Shown: positions 14,644-23,674 of the stretch, piece after piece | Layout of the letters: every line of letters begins with the position of its first letter | Position numbering within the stretch: position 1 is the stretch's first letter | Origin: Mycobacterium marinum | GTDB lineage: Bacteria > Actinomycetota > Actinomycetes > Mycobacteriales > Mycobacteriaceae | DNA length: 64,000 nucleotides | Assembly (NCBI RefSeq): GCF_003391395.1 | Contig: NZ_CP024190.1 | Location: 6,138,001 to 6,202,000, forward strand | Reading direction: 5' to 3' | Notes under the pieces: model-generated | Seen by the model: only the letters and a program-made list of their open reading frames with translations | Database searches by the model: none | Told to the model about the DNA's origin: nothing | Translations under genes and position numbers: made by a program

Positions 14644-16509
14644 TCAGGCGTTGTCGATGCGACGGGCACCCAACTCATTGCGCAGCAGTTCGAGCGCCAC
14701 TTCCTCGGGGTCGCGGCGCGGCTCTGACGGGTCGCTGCGGCCGGCTTCGGCCAGCAGGCTTTCCTCTTCCTCACGCCGGGCCGAATCGACGGCAACGGGA
14801 TCCGCCGCCGGGGCCGCGGCCTTGGCCGGCGTCGGGGTTGCGGCGGGCTCCGCGGCGCCCACCTCGCAGCGCACCCGCCAGTTGACTCCCAACGCATCTC
14901 TGAGCGCCTCGGCGATGACGTCGGCGTTGCGCTGCTCGGACAGCCGCCGGGCCAGCGGCGCCGAGTCGTGGGTCAGCACCAGCGTGTTGTCTTCGAGCGC
15001 ACGAACGGTGGCAGCGGCGAGCATCACCTCGGTGGTGCGGCTGCGCTGGCGCACCTTCTCGCGCACGGTCGGCCACATGCTGCGAACCGCGGCGGCATTG
15101 AGCTCCCCGGGAGCCGCGACCGGTTCGGGAACCGGAGCCGGCCGGGGTTCGGGCGCCCGCCGGGGTTCGGGAGCCGATCGGGGTTCGGGAGCCGGCGGCG
15201 GCTCTGGCGCGGACTTGGGCTCTGGCGGTGCCGGCCGGCGCATGCTTTGCCTGACCATTTCTTTGGCCTCCGCTCGGGCGGAGGTCGTCGCCCGCGGCGC
15301 GGCGGGCGCTTCCGGCGCTGGGGCCGAGGTGGCTCCCGCGCCGGCCGGTATCGACATGGCTAGCCGGGTCTCGATCCGCTCGATGCGCTGCAACAGCGCC
15401 GATTCGGCGTCGCTGGCCGAGGGCAGCAGCAGCCGGGCACACACCACCTCCAGCAGCAGCCGGGGTGCCGTCGCGCCGCGCATCTCGCCCAGCCCGGCCT
15501 GTACGACCTCGGCGTAGCGAGTCAGCGTCGCCGACCCGAGGTGCGCCGCCTGCTCCCGCATCCGATCCAGCACATCTTCGGGGCCGTCCACAACCCCACG
15601 AGACACGGCGTCGGGAACCGCTTGGAGCACGATGAGATCGCGGAATCGCTCCAGCAGGTCGGTGGCGAAACGACGAGGATCGTGCCCGGCGTCGATCACC
15701 GATTCGACCGCCCCGAACAGCGCCGCGGCATCCCCGGCGCCAAGCGCATCCACGGCGTCATCGATCAGCGCGACGTCGGTGGCCCCCAGCAGTCCCAGCG
15801 CTCGCTGGTAGGTCACATGGTTGCTCTGCGCCCCGGCCACCAGCTGGTCCAGCACCGAAAGCGTGTCACGCGGGGAACCACCGCCGGCGCGAGTCACCAG
15901 CGGATACACCGCCTCGTCAACGACCACGCCCTCCTGCTCACAAATCCGCTCGATCAGACCTCGCATGGTGCGCGGCGGCAGCAGGCGGAACGGGTAGTGG
16001 TGGGTGCGCGACCGGATGGTGGGCAGCACCTTCTCCGGTTCCGTGGTGGCGAAGATGAAGATGAGGTGTTCGGGGGGCTCTTCGACGATCTTGAGCAGCG
16101 CGTTGAAACCGGCGGTGGTCACCATGTGCGCCTCGTCGATGATGAACACGCGGTACCGCGACTGCGCGGGCGCGTAGAACGCGCGATCCCGCAATTCCCG
16201 GGTGTCGTCCACACCGCCGTGACTGGCCGCGTCGAGTTCGACCACGTCGATGCTGCCGGGCGCGCTGGGCGCCAAGGCCTGGCAGGACTCGCAGGTTCCA
16301 CACGGCGTGGCCGTGGGGCCCTGCGCGCAGTTCAAGGACCGCGCCAGGATGCGCGCCGACGACGTCTTGCCGCAGCCGCGCGGCCCGGAGAACAGGTACG
16401 CATGGTTGATCCGGCCGGCCTCCAGGGCGATCGACAGCGGTTCGGTGACATGCTCCTGCCCCACCACCTCCGCGAAGGTCGCCGGACGATATTTGCGGTA
16501 GAGAGCCAC
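14644..16509 (-). CDS. dnaX: DNA polymerase III subunit tau/gamma
   Basis: Clamp-loader ATPase subunit of the replicative polymerase, 621 residues. The AAA domain begins MALYRKYRP and has GPRGCGKTSS (Walker A), a four-cysteine zinc site (CAQGPTATPCGTCESC), DEAHM (Walker B) and sensor motifs TTEPEKV. Residues about 385-470 form a Pro/Glu/Ala-rich linker with repeated PEPRSAPEPR units before the tau C-terminal domain. No A-rich slip site for gamma production is visible. The GTG start fits a leaderless transcript, with TAGCCT ending 7 nt upstream. Confidence 0.97.
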   Translation of the reverse strand: MALYRKYRPATFAEVVGQEHVTEPLSIALEAGRINHAYLFSGPRGCGKTSSARILARSLNCAQGPTATPCGTCESCQALAPSAPGSIDVVELDAASHGGVDDTRELRDRAFYAPAQSRYRVFIIDEAHMVTTAGFNALLKIVEEPPEHLIFIFATTEPEKVLPTIRSRTHHYPFRLLPPRTMRGLIERICEQEGVVVDEAVYPLVTRAGGGSPRDTLSVLDQLVAGAQSNHVTYQRALGLLGATDVALIDDAVDALGAGDAAALFGAVESVIDAGHDPRRFATDLLERFRDLIVLQAVPDAVSRGVVDGPEDVLDRMREQAAHLGSATLTRYAEVVQAGLGEMRGATAPRLLLEVVCARLLLPSASDAESALLQRIERIETRLAMSIPAGAGATSAPAPEAPAAPRATTSARAEAKEMVRQSMRRPAPPEPKSAPEPPPAPEPRSAPEPRRAPEPRPAPVPEPVAAPGELNAAAVRSMWPTVREKVRQRSRTTEVMLAAATVRALEDNTLVLTHDSAPLARRLSEQRNADVIAEALRDALGVNWRVRCEVGAAEPAATPTPAKAAAPAADPVAVDSARREEEESLLAEAGRSDPSEPRRDPEEVALELLRNELGARRIDNA

Positions 16510-16516
16510 GGTCAGC

Positions 16517-16522
16517 AGGCTA
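16517..16522 (-). promoter_or_regulatory. -10 box for dnaX (leaderless)
   Basis: TAGCCT on the minus strand ends 7 nt before the GTG at 16509. Confidence 0.4.
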
Positions 16523-16567
16523 CTCAGGCTGGCGGACTATTGCGGAATCCACTGGTCCGAGCGGGAA

Positions 16568-17854
16568 CTACGGGCGGGCCAGCAAGGCCTCGGTGCCGGC
16601 GAGCAAGGCACAGGTCGCCAGACCATCGACCGCGTCGCTCAGATCGGGCAGCGACGGGAAAGACGGCGCGATCCGGATGTTCTTGTCCTCGGGATCCTTG
16701 CGATACGGGAACGACGCGCCCGCCTCGGTCACGGCAATCCCGGCGTCCTTGGCCAACGCCACGGTGCGGCGCGCGGTCCCCGGCATCACATCGAGGCTGA
16801 TGAAATACCCGCCCTTGGGCTCGGTCCACGACGCGATCTTGGAATCGCTGAGCCGCTGATCGAGGATCTCGAGCGCCACCGCAAACTTGGGCGCCAATAT
16901 CTGCTGGTGGCGGCGCATATGCAGGCGTACGCCGTCGGCGTCTCCGAAAAACCGCAGGTGCCGCAGCTGGTTGACCTTGTCCGGACCGATCGACTTCTTT
17001 CCGGCGTACTGCAGATACCACGCGATGTTGCCCAACGACCCGCCGAAGAAGCTGACGCCGCCGCCGGCGAAGGTGATCTTCGACGTGGATGCGAAAACGT
17101 AGGGCCGGTGCGGATTGCCGGCCTTGGCCGCCAGCCCCAGCACGTCAACCTGCCGGATGAAGTCCGGCGTGAGGGTGTGCACCATGTAGGCGTTGTCCCA
17201 GAACAAGCGGAAGTCCGGTGCCGCCGTCTGCATCTGCACCAGCCGGCGCACCGTTTCCCAGGAATACGTGACACCGGTGGGGTTGCCGAACACCGGTACG
17301 GTCCACATGCCCTTGATCGTGGGGTCGACGGCGACCAGTTCCTCGATCAGATCGACGTCGGGGCCGTCCTCGAGCATCGGGACGGGGATCATCTCCACGC
17401 CCATCGTTTCGGTGATGGCGAAATGGCGGTCATAGCCGGGAACGGGGCACAGGAACTTGATGCCGTCCGGCTCCTTTACCCAAGGCCGGGGCGAGTCGAC
17501 CCCGCCATAGAGCATCGAGAACGCGGTCACGTCGTGCATCAGCTCCAGGCTGGAGTTGTTGCCCGCGATCAAGTTCTGGACCGGGATGCCGAGCAACTCG
17601 CCGAAGATGGCGCGCAGCGCCGGCAGGCCATGCAGGCCGCCATAGTTGCGGGTGTCGAGGCCCTCGGGGTCGCGGTAGTCCTGGCCACCGGGCAGGCTCA
17701 GCAGTTGATTGGACAGGTCCAGCTGCTCAGAAGACGGCTTGCCTCGGGTGAGATCCAGGGACAGGCCTTTACCGCGCAGGTTTGCGTAGTCCTGCTCGTG
17801 GCGGACATGCAAAGCGGCTAGCTCTTCAGGGCTGAGCGAATCGAACGAGACCAT
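16568..17854 (-). CDS. aspC: Aspartate aminotransferase, Rv3722c type
   Basis: PLP-dependent enzyme interconverting aspartate/2-oxoglutarate and oxaloacetate/glutamate. The orthologue Rv3722c is the main aspartate aminotransferase of M. tuberculosis and belongs to the unusual subgroup once annotated as a GntR-like or hypothetical aminotransferase. The 428-residue protein shows GNPTGVTYSWE, FWDNAYMVH, the PLP-lysine region ASTSKITFAGGGVSF (Lys near 247) and a late arginine in IRIAPSFP. AAAGG lies 6 nt before ATG. It stands alone between dnaX and the SRP RNA gene on the same strand as both. Confidence 0.93.
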   Translation of the reverse strand: MVSFDSLSPEELAALHVRHEQDYANLRGKGLSLDLTRGKPSSEQLDLSNQLLSLPGGQDYRDPEGLDTRNYGGLHGLPALRAIFGELLGIPVQNLIAGNNSSLELMHDVTAFSMLYGGVDSPRPWVKEPDGIKFLCPVPGYDRHFAITETMGVEMIPVPMLEDGPDVDLIEELVAVDPTIKGMWTVPVFGNPTGVTYSWETVRRLVQMQTAAPDFRLFWDNAYMVHTLTPDFIRQVDVLGLAAKAGNPHRPYVFASTSKITFAGGGVSFFGGSLGNIAWYLQYAGKKSIGPDKVNQLRHLRFFGDADGVRLHMRRHQQILAPKFAVALEILDQRLSDSKIASWTEPKGGYFISLDVMPGTARRTVALAKDAGIAVTEAGASFPYRKDPEDKNIRIAPSFPSLPDLSDAVDGLATCALLAGTEALLARP

Positions 17855-17949
17855 GCGGCCCTTTCACCGTCGAAAACCGTGGATCAAACATGCAGGTCTT
17901 GAGCGGTTGCAGGCCAGTTCTTGCTGGTTGGCACCTGGTGGGCCGCCCC

Positions 17950-18052
17950 GGACAAAGGGGGACCCCGCGCACCCGACAGAGCCCATTGACCCTTGCTGCC
18001 TTCCGGCCCTGGGGGAGTTCACAGGATAGACGCCGCGCGGGGTCCTGCCGCG
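17950..18052 (-). ncRNA. ffs: Signal recognition particle RNA (4.5S type)
   Basis: On the minus strand the SRP domain IV signature is present: CCAGGGCCGGAAGGCAGCAA, with the GGAA tetraloop opposite 18001-18004 and the asymmetric internal loop AGCA. An 11-bp perfect stem (17960-17970 with 18035-18045) closes the hairpin. It binds Ffh for co-translational targeting. The ends are approximate, placed symmetrically about the tetraloop. The position between aspC and tRNA-Ser matches other mycobacteria. Confidence 0.9.
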
Positions 18053-18127
18053 AGTCTAATACCTCCGCGGAGACATTCGTCGGCGGCCGCGGAACACGGG
18101 CGCCGAGACAGCGGCTACCATATCGGC

Positions 18128-18213
18128 GGAGGATTCGCCTAGTGGCCTATGGCGCTCGCCTGGAACGCGGGTTGGGTTAATAGCCCTCGCGGGTTCAAAT
18201 CCCGCATCCTCCG
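18128..18213 (+). tRNA. tRNA-Ser (anticodon GGA)
   Basis: An 86-nt class II tRNA: acceptor stem GGAGGAT (18128-18134) pairs with ATCCTCC (18206-18212), discriminator G at 18213, anticodon loop CTGGAAC with anticodon GGA at 18162-18164, a long variable arm and T-loop GTTCAAAT. The 3' CCA is not encoded. It reads UCC and UCU serine codons. Confidence 0.95.
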
Positions 18214-18298
18214 CAATGGTCGCGCCCGCGCCGAGGCGCGGGCGGACAGTGTGGGCTGGTCAGCTTGACTGGCTCCGGCTCACAGTACGAGGAGGGGT

Positions 18299-19120
18299 AT
18301 GGGGCGCAAGGTTGCCATGCTGTGGCACGCGTCGTTTTCGATCGGCGCAGGCGTCCTCTACTTCTTCTTCGTTCTGCCCCGTTGGCCCGAATTGATGGGC
18401 GATACCGCCCACTCGCTGGGGACCGGGCTCCGGATCACCGCGGGCGCCCTGTTCGGCCTGGCCGCGCTGCCGGTGGTGTTCACCCTGCTGCGTACCCGCA
18501 AGCCGGAACTTGGCACCCCTGCGCTGGCGCTATCGATTCGGACCTGGTCGATCGTGGCGCACGTGCTGGCCGGGGTGCTGATTATCGGGACCGCCATCAG
18601 CGAGATCTGGCTCAGCCTGGACTCGGTGGGGCAATGGCTGTTCGGGATCTACGGGGCCGCTGCCGCCATTGCAGTACTCGGCTTCTTCGCGTTCTACCTG
18701 TCGTTTGTCGCGGAATTGCCGCCGCCACCGCCCAAACCGATCAAGGTGAAAGAACCCAAGCAGCGCCGCCGCCGCAAGAAGGGCGGCGAAGGCGATGACG
18801 TCGACGAGACTGACGAGGCCGAAGACGCCGAAGCCGAAGACGTCGACGAGGCCGACGAGGCCGACGAGGCCGACGAGGCCGAGGAAGCCGACGAGGCGTC
18901 CGACGGCGAAGAGTCTGTTGAGTCCGAAGAGGCCGAACCGACCGAAGAGGCTGAAGTAGCCGAAGCGGCCGAAGCGGCCGAAGCGGCCGAAGAGACCGCA
19001 GAACCCGAGGCGCAGGGCGAGGATGCGACCGCTCACGGTGGGCTGCGAAATCGTCGCCCGACCGGCAAGACCTCACACCGGCGCCGGCGCGTCCGGCGTG
19101 GGGTGACGGTCGAGGAATAG
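18299..19120 (+). CDS. lucA: Lipid uptake coordinator LucA
   Basis: A 273-residue membrane protein matching Rv3723/LucA, which in M. tuberculosis stabilises Mce1 and Mce4 transporters and so coordinates fatty-acid and cholesterol uptake. Four hydrophobic helices lie at about residues 5-25, 42-62, 81-103 and 110-136, followed by a proline run (PPPPPKP), a basic stretch (QRRRRKKG) and a long acidic tail from about 165 to 245 of DEADEA and EAAEAA repeats. An AGGAGG is only 3 nt from the ATG, closer than usual. The acidic repeats are encoded by near-perfect GACGAGGCC and GCGGCCGAA units and may vary in number. Confidence 0.88.
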   Translation: MGRKVAMLWHASFSIGAGVLYFFFVLPRWPELMGDTAHSLGTGLRITAGALFGLAALPVVFTLLRTRKPELGTPALALSIRTWSIVAHVLAGVLIIGTAISEIWLSLDSVGQWLFGIYGAAAAIAVLGFFAFYLSFVAELPPPPPKPIKVKEPKQRRRRKKGGEGDDVDETDEAEDAEAEDVDEADEADEADEAEEADEASDGEESVESEEAEPTEEAEVAEAAEAAEAAEETAEPEAQGEDATAHGGLRNRRPTGKTSHRRRRVRRGVTVEE

Positions 19121-19151
19121 TTCCTCCCCCCTGCCGCATCCGCGCTATCGG

Positions 19152-19892
19152 TCAGCGCCGCCGCAGCCGCTCCAGATAGCCGGCGATGCGCTGCTGGGCC
19201 TGCGCCGAACCCCAGATCTGACGGACTTCACGGTCGATATCGCCACCGTCGCGCATCCGTGCCTGAGCCGGAGCCCGCAGCTGTGCCTTGGTGTGGCGGT
19301 AGGCGTCGGCCGGGATATCGCCAAGCTCCGACGCCTGCGCCGTGGCGACACCCAGAAGATCCTCGGCGACCACCTCATGGGCAAGTCCGCGGGAGACGGC
19401 CTCGATTCCCCGATAGCTGCGACCACCGAGCAGCACCTCCTCGGCGCGATCGCCGCACGCGTAGCGCATGACCTCCAGCGCGACCACCGGAAACGCCACC
19501 CCGACAAGCACCTCAGAGGCACCGATCGCGGCTTTGGCGCCGATCAGTCGGCGGTCGCAGGCGCATGCCAGCACACACCCGCCCGCGATGGCGGCACCGT
19601 TGATCGCGGCCACGGTAGGGCCCGGGTAGCCGAACATCGCGTCAAACGCGTCCGATAACGCCGGAATCAGCCGATCCGTATAGCTGGTCCCGCCCTGCAC
19701 CACCCGGTTCAGATCGACCCCGGCAGAGAACACTCGTCCGGCGCCGGTGAGCACCAGCGCGCCACCGGGTGAGGAGCCCAGTTCGCGCAGCGCATCGGTC
19801 AACTCGGTCAGCAGCTCGACATCGAGGGCGTTGACCCGCCCGGACGAGAGGGTGAGCACTTGGACGGCGTCTACGGTCTGAATCTCAATCAC
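19152..19892 (-). CDS. Enoyl-CoA hydratase/isomerase family protein
   Basis: A 246-residue crotonase-fold enzyme acting on acyl-CoA thioesters. The oxyanion-hole segments are visible as GAGRVFSAGVDL (residues about 51-62) and INGAAIAGGC (about 95-104). The position of catalytic Glu144 of rat hydratase reads near IGASEVLVG, so a Glu is retained, but the second Glu is not obvious and hydratase activity is unproven. The GTG start giving VIEIQTVD is selected because GGAG lies 9 nt upstream and everything further upstream looks unrelated. The gene converges on lucA and has no clear partner. Confidence 0.82.
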   Translation of the reverse strand: MIEIQTVDAVQVLTLSSGRVNALDVELLTELTDALRELGSSPGGALVLTGAGRVFSAGVDLNRVVQGGTSYTDRLIPALSDAFDAMFGYPGPTVAAINGAAIAGGCVLACACDRRLIGAKAAIGASEVLVGVAFPVVALEVMRYACGDRAEEVLLGGRSYRGIEAVSRGLAHEVVAEDLLGVATAQASELGDIPADAYRHTKAQLRAPAQARMRDGGDIDREVRQIWGSAQAQQRIAGYLERLRRR

Positions 19893-20013
19893 AGTCACAC
19901 ACTCCACCACCACGGCGGTCGAGCCAAATAGTTGGGATCGGTAGCAACCCGGGCGTTCTGTACTTACTCCCATGACGGCGCCACCAGGGCGGCGCATGAT
20001 GGAAGGAAATCCA

Positions 20014-20484
20014 GTGAAACGTGTTATCGCGGCTGCGATTGGAACCATTGGCTGCGCATCGGCGCTGGTGGGCTGCTCCAGCGGCGGCCACTCAGCCAGC
20101 CCGGCATCAAGTGTCTCCACCGGCGGTGGCGGAACGCAGGTCCAGGTGGGCGGCACGAATCTTCCTGGCCTGGACCCCGCCTCGGTGACCTGCGTCAAGC
20201 AGGGCGGCAAGATCGACATCGGTAGTGGCTCCGCCGGCGGCCAGCAGGCACTGGCGGTGGTGATGACCGATGAGGCCACTCCGCGAGTCGAGTCGCTGGC
20301 GCTTGTGGTGGACGGCAACGCATTGTCTGTCACCGACAACATGGGCGCCAAGGTCGGCTCGGCCAAGGTTGCGGTGGAGGGCAAGACCTACACCATCACC
20401 GGCCAGGCGCAAGGTGCCGACATGAAGAACCCGATGGCCGGAATGATCACCAAGGACTTCAGCATCAAGGTGACGTGCGGCTGA
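20014..20484 (+). CDS. LpqH-family (19-kDa antigen-like) lipoprotein
   Basis: A 156-residue secreted lipoprotein. The signal peptide VKRVIAAAIGTIGCASA is followed by a lipobox LVGC (lipidated Cys near 21) and a Ser/Gly-rich linker. The mature domain ends ADMKNPMAGMITKDFSIKVTC, matching the conserved C-terminus of LpqH (MANPM...SFEIEVTC) and keeping the two structural cysteines (VTCVK and VTCG). LpqH is a TLR2 ligand and surface antigen; this is a paralogue or divergent copy. GTG is chosen because GGAAGGAAA lies 4 nt upstream. It is followed at 84 bp by the TPR gene. Confidence 0.88.
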   Translation: MKRVIAAAIGTIGCASALVGCSSGGHSASPASSVSTGGGGTQVQVGGTNLPGLDPASVTCVKQGGKIDIGSGSAGGQQALAVVMTDEATPRVESLALVVDGNALSVTDNMGAKVGSAKVAVEGKTYTITGQAQGADMKNPMAGMITKDFSIKVTCG

Positions 20485-20555
20485 TGCAGGGGGCGCCGGC
20501 CGGTGGGCAAGCATCCCTTGTCCACCGGTCCGGTCTGTCGCGGTCAAAACGGACT

Positions 20556-20561
20556 TATGAT
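20556..20561 (+). promoter_or_regulatory. -10 box for the TPR-CHAT operon (leaderless)
   Basis: TATGAT ends 6 nt before the GTG at 20568; no ribosome binding site is present. Confidence 0.55.
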
Positions 20562-20567
20562 GCAGCC

Positions 20568-22301
20568 GTGTCGATCTCCGGCGATCTCGAACACGCCCGG
20601 CGCCTGGCGTTGGCCGCGGACGAGGACGCGGCCCGGGAGCTGCTGATCTCGCTGCTGCCGCAAATCGAACAAGCCGATCGCGATGACCTCGCACTGCAGG
20701 CATTCGCGCAGCTGGGCGAGATCTACCTGGCCCGCGGCGCGACCGAGGGCGTGCGCGAGTGCGTCCGGCGCATTCGTGACTGCTTGGCCAGCTACTCGAA
20801 GATTCTCGACGGCACCCTGCCGGAGGCGGCCGCCCAGATACAGCTGTCGGACACCGAAGTCAGGCACCTCATCTGCCGCTATTCCCGGCGCGCCGCCCTG
20901 CTGCAGATCGGCCTGTGCGCGGCCGAGGGCGATCACGAAGGCGCCGCGCAGCAACTCACCGCGCTGGCCGACTCAGCCGGCGCGGAGTTCCCCGACCTCG
21001 CCGGTGAGCACCGGCTCCTGCTCACCCACGCCCGGATTCTGTGCGCAAGCGCGTTGTGCGACGACGATCTACACACCCACGCGGTGCCGAATTGGGAATC
21101 CGTACTCGAAGCGCTGAACCGGCCGGACACCGGTTCCGACGCCGAGTACTCCGATCACCTTTGGGTGTACGGGGCCACCGCATACGGCAGGTTCTGCGGC
21201 GAGACAGGACGATTGTCGGAGGCGGAACCGTGGCTGCGACGCGCCGGGGCCCGCGCGCAGGCCAGGGGATGGGAATTGGCCTTCGCCAGAACACAATTAG
21301 AACGAGCGGCGGCGCACTGGCTGGTCGGCGACCACGCGGCCACCGAGCAGCTGGTCTCTGAAGCGCAGCCGATCATCTCCCGCTACGCGCGCGCACACGA
21401 TGTCGCCCGCTGCTGGCTCTACCTTGGCCTTACCCGACTGGCCAGCGGTGCGCTCGAGGCCGCCGACCAATGCTGGGCGAACGCCGAAAAGCATTGGCGT
21501 CACCTGGGAAGGCCCCTGTACCTGCACCGCATTCTGCTACAACGCAGCTGGATAGCCATCTTTTGGGGCCGCTTCGCGCAAGCCGTGGAGATGATCGCGC
21601 AGGCGCGGGAACTGCTCGACTCATCGCCTCGCAGCAGCTGGCTTCAGTACGCCCAACTCGACAGTCATCTGGGCACGGTGTGGCGGGCAGACGCGCTGGC
21701 GGACTTGGGGTTCGACGGCTCAGGCGATCCGGAGGAGACACTGCAGCAGACCGAAGCCCGCCAAGCCGAGTCAATCGGCCTGCTGCACGGTGAGATCGGC
21801 ACCGAGGGGTACTGGCGCGCGATGAGCAAGCTGGAACAGGCCGCCGAACTCAAGGTTCCCGCGGCGCTCGCCGTCGACTCGGTTCGCTATTCGATCGCTG
21901 ACGCTGACGCGAGATCACGCTGGGCAAGCCATGTCTCGGCCCCGATTCTGGCCGGCGCGTTCGCCGTCGCCTGGGAGTGGGAAAATACCGAGCTGATCAG
22001 TGAACTGGTCGAATACCACAGCGCCCGAGGAACTTTTAGCCCCGCGCCGCCACGCGAAGCCATGGGCGAGTGGGCATCGACCGCCACCGCGCCGGCGTTC
22101 GTCGACACCGACGAACCGGCCGCCGCCGCAGCAGGGACGTCACGGCAGGGGGTGAACTCGTTGACACGCCTGGGCCCCTTGCCGCCCTTGCAGATGCAAC
22201 CGGACGCCCCGCCGATCCTGAGCCACTATCGCGCGCTGGCGCTGCAACGCTACGGTCGTGCCGTCACGTCCGCCGAGCCCGTCTGGTCCACCTGGCCATG
22301 A
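20568..22301 (+). CDS. TPR-repeat protein coupled to a CHAT protease
   Basis: A 577-residue protein that is helical throughout. Repeated 34-residue-like units (for example LALQAFAQLGEIYLARG, TAYGRFCGETGRLSEAEPWL, CWLYLGLTRLASGALEAADQCW) identify tetratricopeptide repeats from about residue 30 to 470; the last 100 residues are Pro/Ala-rich. There is no signal peptide or membrane helix, so it is cytoplasmic. The GTG start at 20568 is supported by TATGAT 6 nt upstream. Its TGA overlaps the ATG of the CHAT gene (ATGA), so the two proteins are made together. In known TPR/CHAT pairs the TPR protein senses a partner and controls the protease; that role here is inferred. Confidence 0.85.
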   Translation: MSISGDLEHARRLALAADEDAARELLISLLPQIEQADRDDLALQAFAQLGEIYLARGATEGVRECVRRIRDCLASYSKILDGTLPEAAAQIQLSDTEVRHLICRYSRRAALLQIGLCAAEGDHEGAAQQLTALADSAGAEFPDLAGEHRLLLTHARILCASALCDDDLHTHAVPNWESVLEALNRPDTGSDAEYSDHLWVYGATAYGRFCGETGRLSEAEPWLRRAGARAQARGWELAFARTQLERAAAHWLVGDHAATEQLVSEAQPIISRYARAHDVARCWLYLGLTRLASGALEAADQCWANAEKHWRHLGRPLYLHRILLQRSWIAIFWGRFAQAVEMIAQARELLDSSPRSSWLQYAQLDSHLGTVWRADALADLGFDGSGDPEETLQQTEARQAESIGLLHGEIGTEGYWRAMSKLEQAAELKVPAALAVDSVRYSIADADARSRWASHVSAPILAGAFAVAWEWENTELISELVEYHSARGTFSPAPPREAMGEWASTATAPAFVDTDEPAAAAAGTSRQGVNSLTRLGPLPPLQMQPDAPPILSHYRALALQRYGRAVTSAEPVWSTWP

Positions 22302-23671
22302 ACGACTCGGACCGCCCCACTCTGGTGCTGCGTTACGCCGATGTCGGGATCACCACCTACGCGAGTCTGCGCGTGGTCGGCCAACCATCCAGAACCGTCA
22401 ACTGGGTGGTGGACGAGCCGATCCTGCTGGCGGCCTTGGCCGAACTGACCGACGCACTACCCGAGCCCCACGGCAACGAGGACCGGCGCGAGGCCATCGA
22501 ACGCGCACTTTGCCGGGGCCCATTCGCAACGCGGGACAGCGAACTGACGGTCGCGTTCATCCTGGGGGTACTGCTGATCGGCACGCCCGGATGGCAACTG
22601 CTGACCGAGTGCGCGGCATCGCCGCGGCCGGTGCTGTTCATCTCGCCCAGCGCCCGGCTGGCGCGGGTGCCCTGGGGGCTGCTGGCGCTGCCGACCGCGG
22701 GGCCCACCCGGGAAGAGTTGGTGCGGGCTCGCCAGGAGGCGATCACCGCCAGCGGCCGAGCGGCCGCCCGGATCCCTTGGCAGCTTGCCGACATCACCGA
22801 ATACACCGATGGCTACCGGCTGATGGAGTTGGTCGACATCCTTCTGGCGGTGCCCCAGAACATCGTGCACTCCGCGCGCGTGCCGGCCCGATGGGCCGCC
22901 CGCAAAGACGGCCCGCCGATACTCCTACTCGACCCGCGCGTGCCCGGCCAGCGGCCCGACTCGGCACTGGGATCGGTGCTGGGCAGGCCGTCGGAGGAAA
23001 CCCCGCTCGCCAGGCATTTTGCCGAACTGATGCGACGGCGCCCCGTGTTGCCGGCGGTCGACTCGCCCAGTGAGCTGTTCCGCTGCAGGGATGCCGACCG
23101 GGACTGGCTGTCGAAATTGCTGATGCAACAACCAAGTCGGCTCTTGTACGTCGGGCATGCCAGTTCGGCCGATAGCGAGGGTGGACATGCCGACCATGCG
23201 GCGCTGCATCTGGCGTGTGGTGCCGCAATACCCGGGGATGCCCCCGCGATCGGCGACCACCGGCCGCTGACCGCCTCGGATCTGATGGCGCTGCGGATGT
23301 CGATGCCACCGCGGGTGGCGCTGCTGGCCTGTGCCTCCGGCGGCGACTACCAATTCGATGAGGCAACCGGACTGGTGGCGGCAACCATCCTGGGCGGGGC
23401 GCAGCTGGTGACCGCCACCCTGTGGTCGCTTCCCACCACCGCGGCTTATCGGCAGTTCGTCGCCGAGGACGGCGATCCGGCAGACCCGATCACCGACCCA
23501 ATGACCGAGATCGTCGCCGCGATCGACTCGGCCCACGAGGCCGACGAAGCCGGGTGCGCCGTAAATCGCTGGCAGCGCGCCCAAATGCGACGCTGGCGCG
23601 ACGGCGAGGCCAGCGCCAGCCCGTTGTATTGGGGTGCGGTGGTCAGTTTCGCCGTCGACGGGGCACGCTGA
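22298..23671 (+). CDS. CHAT-domain (caspase-like) peptidase
   Basis: A 457-residue protein whose second half (about 275-455) is a CHAT domain, the caspase-fold cysteine peptidase usually associated with TPR proteins. The catalytic pair is evident: His287 in LLYVGHASS and Cys345 in VALLACASGG, with the following ATGLVAATILGGAQLVTATLW strand-helix that is diagnostic. The N-terminal 190 residues contain the conserved helper segment SPSARLARVPWGLLALP. The ATG overlaps the TPR stop codon by 4 bases. CHAT peptidases in bacteria are effectors of conflict and cell-death systems such as gasdermin and type III-E CRISPR pairs; the substrate here is unknown. Confidence 0.92.
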   Translation: MNDSDRPTLVLRYADVGITTYASLRVVGQPSRTVNWVVDEPILLAALAELTDALPEPHGNEDRREAIERALCRGPFATRDSELTVAFILGVLLIGTPGWQLLTECAASPRPVLFISPSARLARVPWGLLALPTAGPTREELVRARQEAITASGRAAARIPWQLADITEYTDGYRLMELVDILLAVPQNIVHSARVPARWAARKDGPPILLLDPRVPGQRPDSALGSVLGRPSEETPLARHFAELMRRRPVLPAVDSPSELFRCRDADRDWLSKLLMQQPSRLLYVGHASSADSEGGHADHAALHLACGAAIPGDAPAIGDHRPLTASDLMALRMSMPPRVALLACASGGDYQFDEATGLVAATILGGAQLVTATLWSLPTTAAYRQFVAEDGDPADPITDPMTEIVAAIDSAHEADEAGCAVNRWQRAQMRRWRDGEASASPLYWGAVVSFAVDGAR

Positions 23672-23674
23672 TGG

